Source: Membranipora membranacea (lineage: Eukaryota > Bryozoa > Gymnolaemata > Cheilostomatida > Membraniporidae). Taken from it: a stretch of 64,000 nucleotides of DNA. The translations under genes were made by a program, and so were the position numbers. Below the pieces are notes generated by a model that saw only the letters and a program-made list of their open reading frames with translations, had not been told where the DNA came from and did no database searches. Below, piece after piece: positions 61,801-64,000 of this stretch (the first letter of the stretch is position 1; each line of letters opens with the position of its first letter). The stretch covers positions 17,543,387 through 17,607,386 of the forward strand of contig OU612069.1 in the NCBI GenBank assembly GCA_914767715.1, read 5' to 3'.

Positions 61801-63731
61801 CTGCTACAGACTGTCACAGGCAATCACTGTCACTGACAAAGGCACTGGATAGTGTCACTGGCAATGATGCCGGTACTGTCACTGCGGTCCAAGGCATAAT
61901 TTTTTGAACCGCCTTGAAACGTTAGTAACTTATGTCTGTTGAGATAATTAATGCATATTGCTGCTGTGGTGCTTTAACATCCTCTCATTAGGTTGGGAAT
62001 TTATGTTATTATGCTGGATGATCTCCAAGCTACCCGACTTCAGGTTTAATAATTTTTTCTTTACGTAAATCACTCATTCTAGCAGTATTAGTAACGATGA
62101 ACTGTGAATTTCAAGATAATGCAAAACTCTTTGGTATTGTGGCCTCATAAAAACCCTATGCTCAGTTAGACGAACCGGAGAGGAATAATTTCTGGCTGGT
62201 TAAGTTCTAGTTTGGGGTGACTCAATTCGAGCTAGCACCAACATAGAATAGCCATGGTAGCAGCTTTCAAAAAGTAAAGGGGGGGATTGGTAAATGTTAG
62301 CCATAATTTTCATTTTGAGAAGTATGTGCAAAAAAGCGAAACTTCCCTTTTGCAAACACTCCACTCATCTGGGGTGGAACATTGATAAATTATCTCCCTT
62401 TTCTCAAAGGTGGAGGTGATGGACGTCAACGAGAATCTGCACACCCCGAGGTTTGACATGCTTGTATATAACGGTACGATAGAAGAGTCAGCGATCCCAG
62501 GTCAGCGTGTTCTGGTGGTACGAGCTAGAGACTCTGACGTCGGACAGGCAGATAGCAAAGTTAGCTATAGTATACAACGCGGCAGTGGTCTGGGAATATT
62601 CACTGTCGACAGCAAAACAGGTTGGTGAATATCAACACTGCAGATTCAATTATGTTGGTTTGAAGAAGATTTTCTGTCATCTTCTTTTGTCGTGGTGAAT
62701 GTTTGATGATCATACTGAAAAGTATTGAAAACTATCTTAAAATTCTGAGTTCACTCTCTTTTTATTTATCTGTTTGATCAAGAGTTATGGGCAGATGAAA
62801 TAGAGATGGAAATAAATTATTATATAGAAACATGACTTGTCATAATTGCATGGTTTTTTAGTTCTCCATTCATTCAAGCTCATAAAATATGTGTTCTTTT
62901 TCGGAGAATATTTCAAAGTTTTTGATTATAATTATTTGTTCACATGCAAAATTCTTGTTATCACCACCAGGAATTATCCGTACAGCCACACAGTTAGACA
63001 GGGAGACGGTGTCCTCATACTGGCTCACAGTATACGCTCAGGATCAAGGTACTGTCCCCATGTCCAGCTCCGTAGAGGTGTATATATCTGTATCTGATGT
63101 AAACGATAACCCGCCGGAGACCGATCAGCCTGTGTACTATGTGAGCGTACCGGAGAACAGCGCGGCAAACAGAGTCGTCAAACGAATACGGGTATGAGAC
63201 TAGAGGATATTTTATCAGTTAACTAAAGTTGTAGTTTGTTGAGTTGATTGTGATTACTTTAATTTGTTGATCAACATGCATTTAAAATGTAAAAATTAGG
63301 TATAGAAAAATGTTTCGATGCAATATATCGTTTAGTTTTTGTGATTTAATGCTAGCACTAGCACCAATTATCATAAGAGGGAACCGGAATTTTTTATTAA
63401 GCCAAGCCATAAATTTCACTATAGATCTGAACCTCAGTGCAAAAATGCTAGCTTTTCCTCCTGCGAGCACTTGATTCCTCTTCTAGTCAGAAGTGAATAA
63501 GTCCCAACTCTTGTGTTTTCGATTGGTTATTTTTACATGCACATATGAACGGATCGGTATTTTGCTGACTTGACACGCTGTTGATAGTTAGTACTCCGAC
63601 AATGTAACCTGATTCAAACTGTGATTTGTTATTCCTATTACAGGCCACTGATATGGACAGTCAATCTGATATCTCATACAGCATATCTGGTGGTAACACA
63701 CAGAGTCTCTTCAGTATTAACTCCAGGACTG
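46842..63731 (+). CDS. FAT1/2/3-like giant protocadherin, N-terminal part (runs off the window)
   Basis: Twenty exons: 46842-47508, 47934-48112, 48428-48619, 49045-49186, 49882-50042, 50909-51050, 52062-52186, 52557-52742, 53125-53320, 55310-55443, 56098-56323, 56626-56767, 57343-57484, 57917-58052, 59337-59433, 59716-59825, 61506-61651, 62410-62620, 62971-63191 and 63644-63731. Every join is GT-AG and the phases agree, giving about 1214 residues so far. A signal peptide ends near residue 29. Cadherin repeats end at DVNDALPLF (~158), a degenerate ~262, ~375, DENDNKPEF (~477) and NVNDMKPMF (~583). After a degenerate sixth repeat and a ~50-residue non-cadherin linker (~686-735), later ends are DSNDNTPKF (~841), DVNDNPPVF (~943), DVNENLHTPRF (~1049) and DVNDNPPETD (~1152). 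GDFAFMFIRTR, VKVREDMPKGTVI, DVNENLHTPRF and YWLTVYAQDQGTVPMSS in this order match the N-terminal region of vertebrate FAT1/FAT3 and Drosophila Kugelei. The role in those proteins is calcium-dependent adhesion, actin organisation and planar migration at the plasma membrane. The rest (about 23 more repeats, LamG, EGF, membrane span) should lie beyond 64000. Confidence 0.94.
51057..51268. mobile_element. ~205-bp MITE (TATCTCTGATCG family), copy d
   Basis: It lies in the FAT-like intron after the exon ending at 51050; its left edge is within about ten bases of the GTAAGT donor. The right end is GATGTCAGTGT, as in copies a and c. Confidence 0.8.
51285..51940 (+). repeat. Tandem duplication of ~330 bp containing an inverted-repeat element
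   Basis: About 51285-51635 and 51640-51940 are collinear, sharing GATTTGATCGGCAAAT, ATAATGAGG, TCACACTTCAT, ACCTTATTATGAGGTT-like, CAGCC(T/G)TGTTTTA and GCAAGCAAAACTGCTCAG-like blocks. Each copy also has an internal inverted pair: a left half with ATAATGAGG and CTTCAT, and a right half with ATGAAG/TAAAGTGA and CCTTATTAT. It lies in the intron between FAT-like exons 6 and 7. Confidence 0.75.
51960..52025. repeat. Short (ATATTGCATA)n-like repeat
   Basis: Five to six imperfect units alternating GCATAATATGTATTGCATAT and related forms, 40 bases upstream of FAT-like exon 7. Confidence 0.75.
58242..58266. repeat. (TA)n microsatellite
   Basis: A pure TA run in the FAT-like intron between exons 14 and 15. 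Confidence 0.9.
59958..60295 (+). repeat. Minisatellite, ~30 units of 10-11 bp
   Basis: The unit is about GGACTGTCAGT with frequent one-base changes (TGGATTGTCAG, GAACTGTCAGT, GGGCTGGCAGT). It lies in the FAT-like intron between exons 16 and 17, about 130 bases after the exon. Its translation is Trp/Ser/Val-rich and meaningless. Confidence 0.95.
61663..61890 (+). repeat. Minisatellite (CACTGTCACTGAGG)n
   Basis: About 14-bp units at the left become irregular to the right, with TCACTGGCACTGAC variants. It begins only about a dozen bases past the donor of the FAT-like exon ending at 61651. It shares the CTGTCA(C/G)T core with the array at 59958, one intron upstream. Confidence 0.9.
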
Positions 63732-63734
63732 GTA

Positions 63735-63780
63735 AGTCAGTCAAGGTCATTCTAAGTCATTCAAAGTCATTCCAAATGAT
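63735..63780 (+). repeat. Short AGTCATTC(A)A direct repeats beside the last donor
   Basis: Five imperfect copies of a 9-10-bp unit (AAGTCATTC) directly follow the donor of the exon ending at 63731. Confidence 0.8.
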
Positions 63781-63781
63781 G

Positions 63782-64000
63782 TCAGATAAGCCGGCCGCTG
63801 CCAGGCAGCAGAAGTCTGTGCTGCCAATTTTAAGCTCAACAAGATTTGTATGAAGCCAGAAAGTTGGATTCAAACTGAACTTGTTGAGTTGAAATTGAAA
63901 CCGAGTGAAGCGATTTATTACATTCTTGGCTGAAAAAAAATCCCATCCAAATTCACTTTGAATCCATTAAAATGTTTTCATTGAGAGCGACTCAGTATAA
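63782..64000. other. Intron of the FAT-like gene, cut by the window end
   Basis: The last visible exon ends in phase 1 at 63731, in the middle of the eleventh cadherin repeat. The next exon must lie beyond 64000. Confidence 0.7.

Overview
This is a eukaryotic, animal nuclear sequence. Every convincing gene is split by GT-AG introns, and intergenic DNA is dense with repeats, MITEs, tRNA-derived SINEs and a decayed LINE. The gene content (a FAT-type giant cadherin, mitochondrial ribosomal protein L38, Golgi carbohydrate sulfotransferases and a secreted AID/APOBEC-like deaminase) and the compact repeats suggest a marine invertebrate, perhaps a lophotrochozoan or invertebrate deuterostome. I cannot name the species.

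Layout. 1-3905: a satellite with a ~353-bp unit, in two head-to-head blocks of opposite orientation. 4213-4435: a G-run tandem repeat and a nested palindrome. About 4540-8750 and 11390-16940: the arms of a large inverted duplication around a ~2.6-kb spacer. Each arm carries a carbohydrate sulfotransferase gene and the two converge. The minus-strand copy (18238 to 12515) has eight exons with matching phases and encodes an apparently intact 413-residue type II membrane enzyme. The plus-strand copy (5329-8294) lacks the two membrane-anchor exons and has a stop in exon 5. 20016-21540: an orphan exon-like ORF followed by a dead non-LTR retrotransposon. 21540-26000: repeats only.

26000-29933: a plus-strand gene with untranslated 5' exons and one 428-codon coding exon. 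It encodes a secreted protein with an AID/APOBEC-type zinc deaminase core; this is the most interesting gene here. 31249-35610 (minus): a complete five-exon MRPL38, convergent with the deaminase gene. 35611-46706: about 11 kb without recognisable coding sequence, probably the upstream region and first intron of the cadherin. 46707-64000 (plus): the first 20 coding exons (about 1214 residues, signal peptide plus about ten and a half cadherin repeats) of a FAT1/2/3-like (Drosophila Kugelei-like) protocadherin that runs off the window.

The genes do not form one pathway: one makes sulfated glycans in the Golgi, one is a secreted deaminase with a plausible immune role, one belongs to the mitochondrial ribosome and one to cell adhesion and polarity. 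They share the mobile elements: one ~205-bp MITE family sits in introns of three of the genes, and three of its four copies lie within about 15 bases of a splice site.
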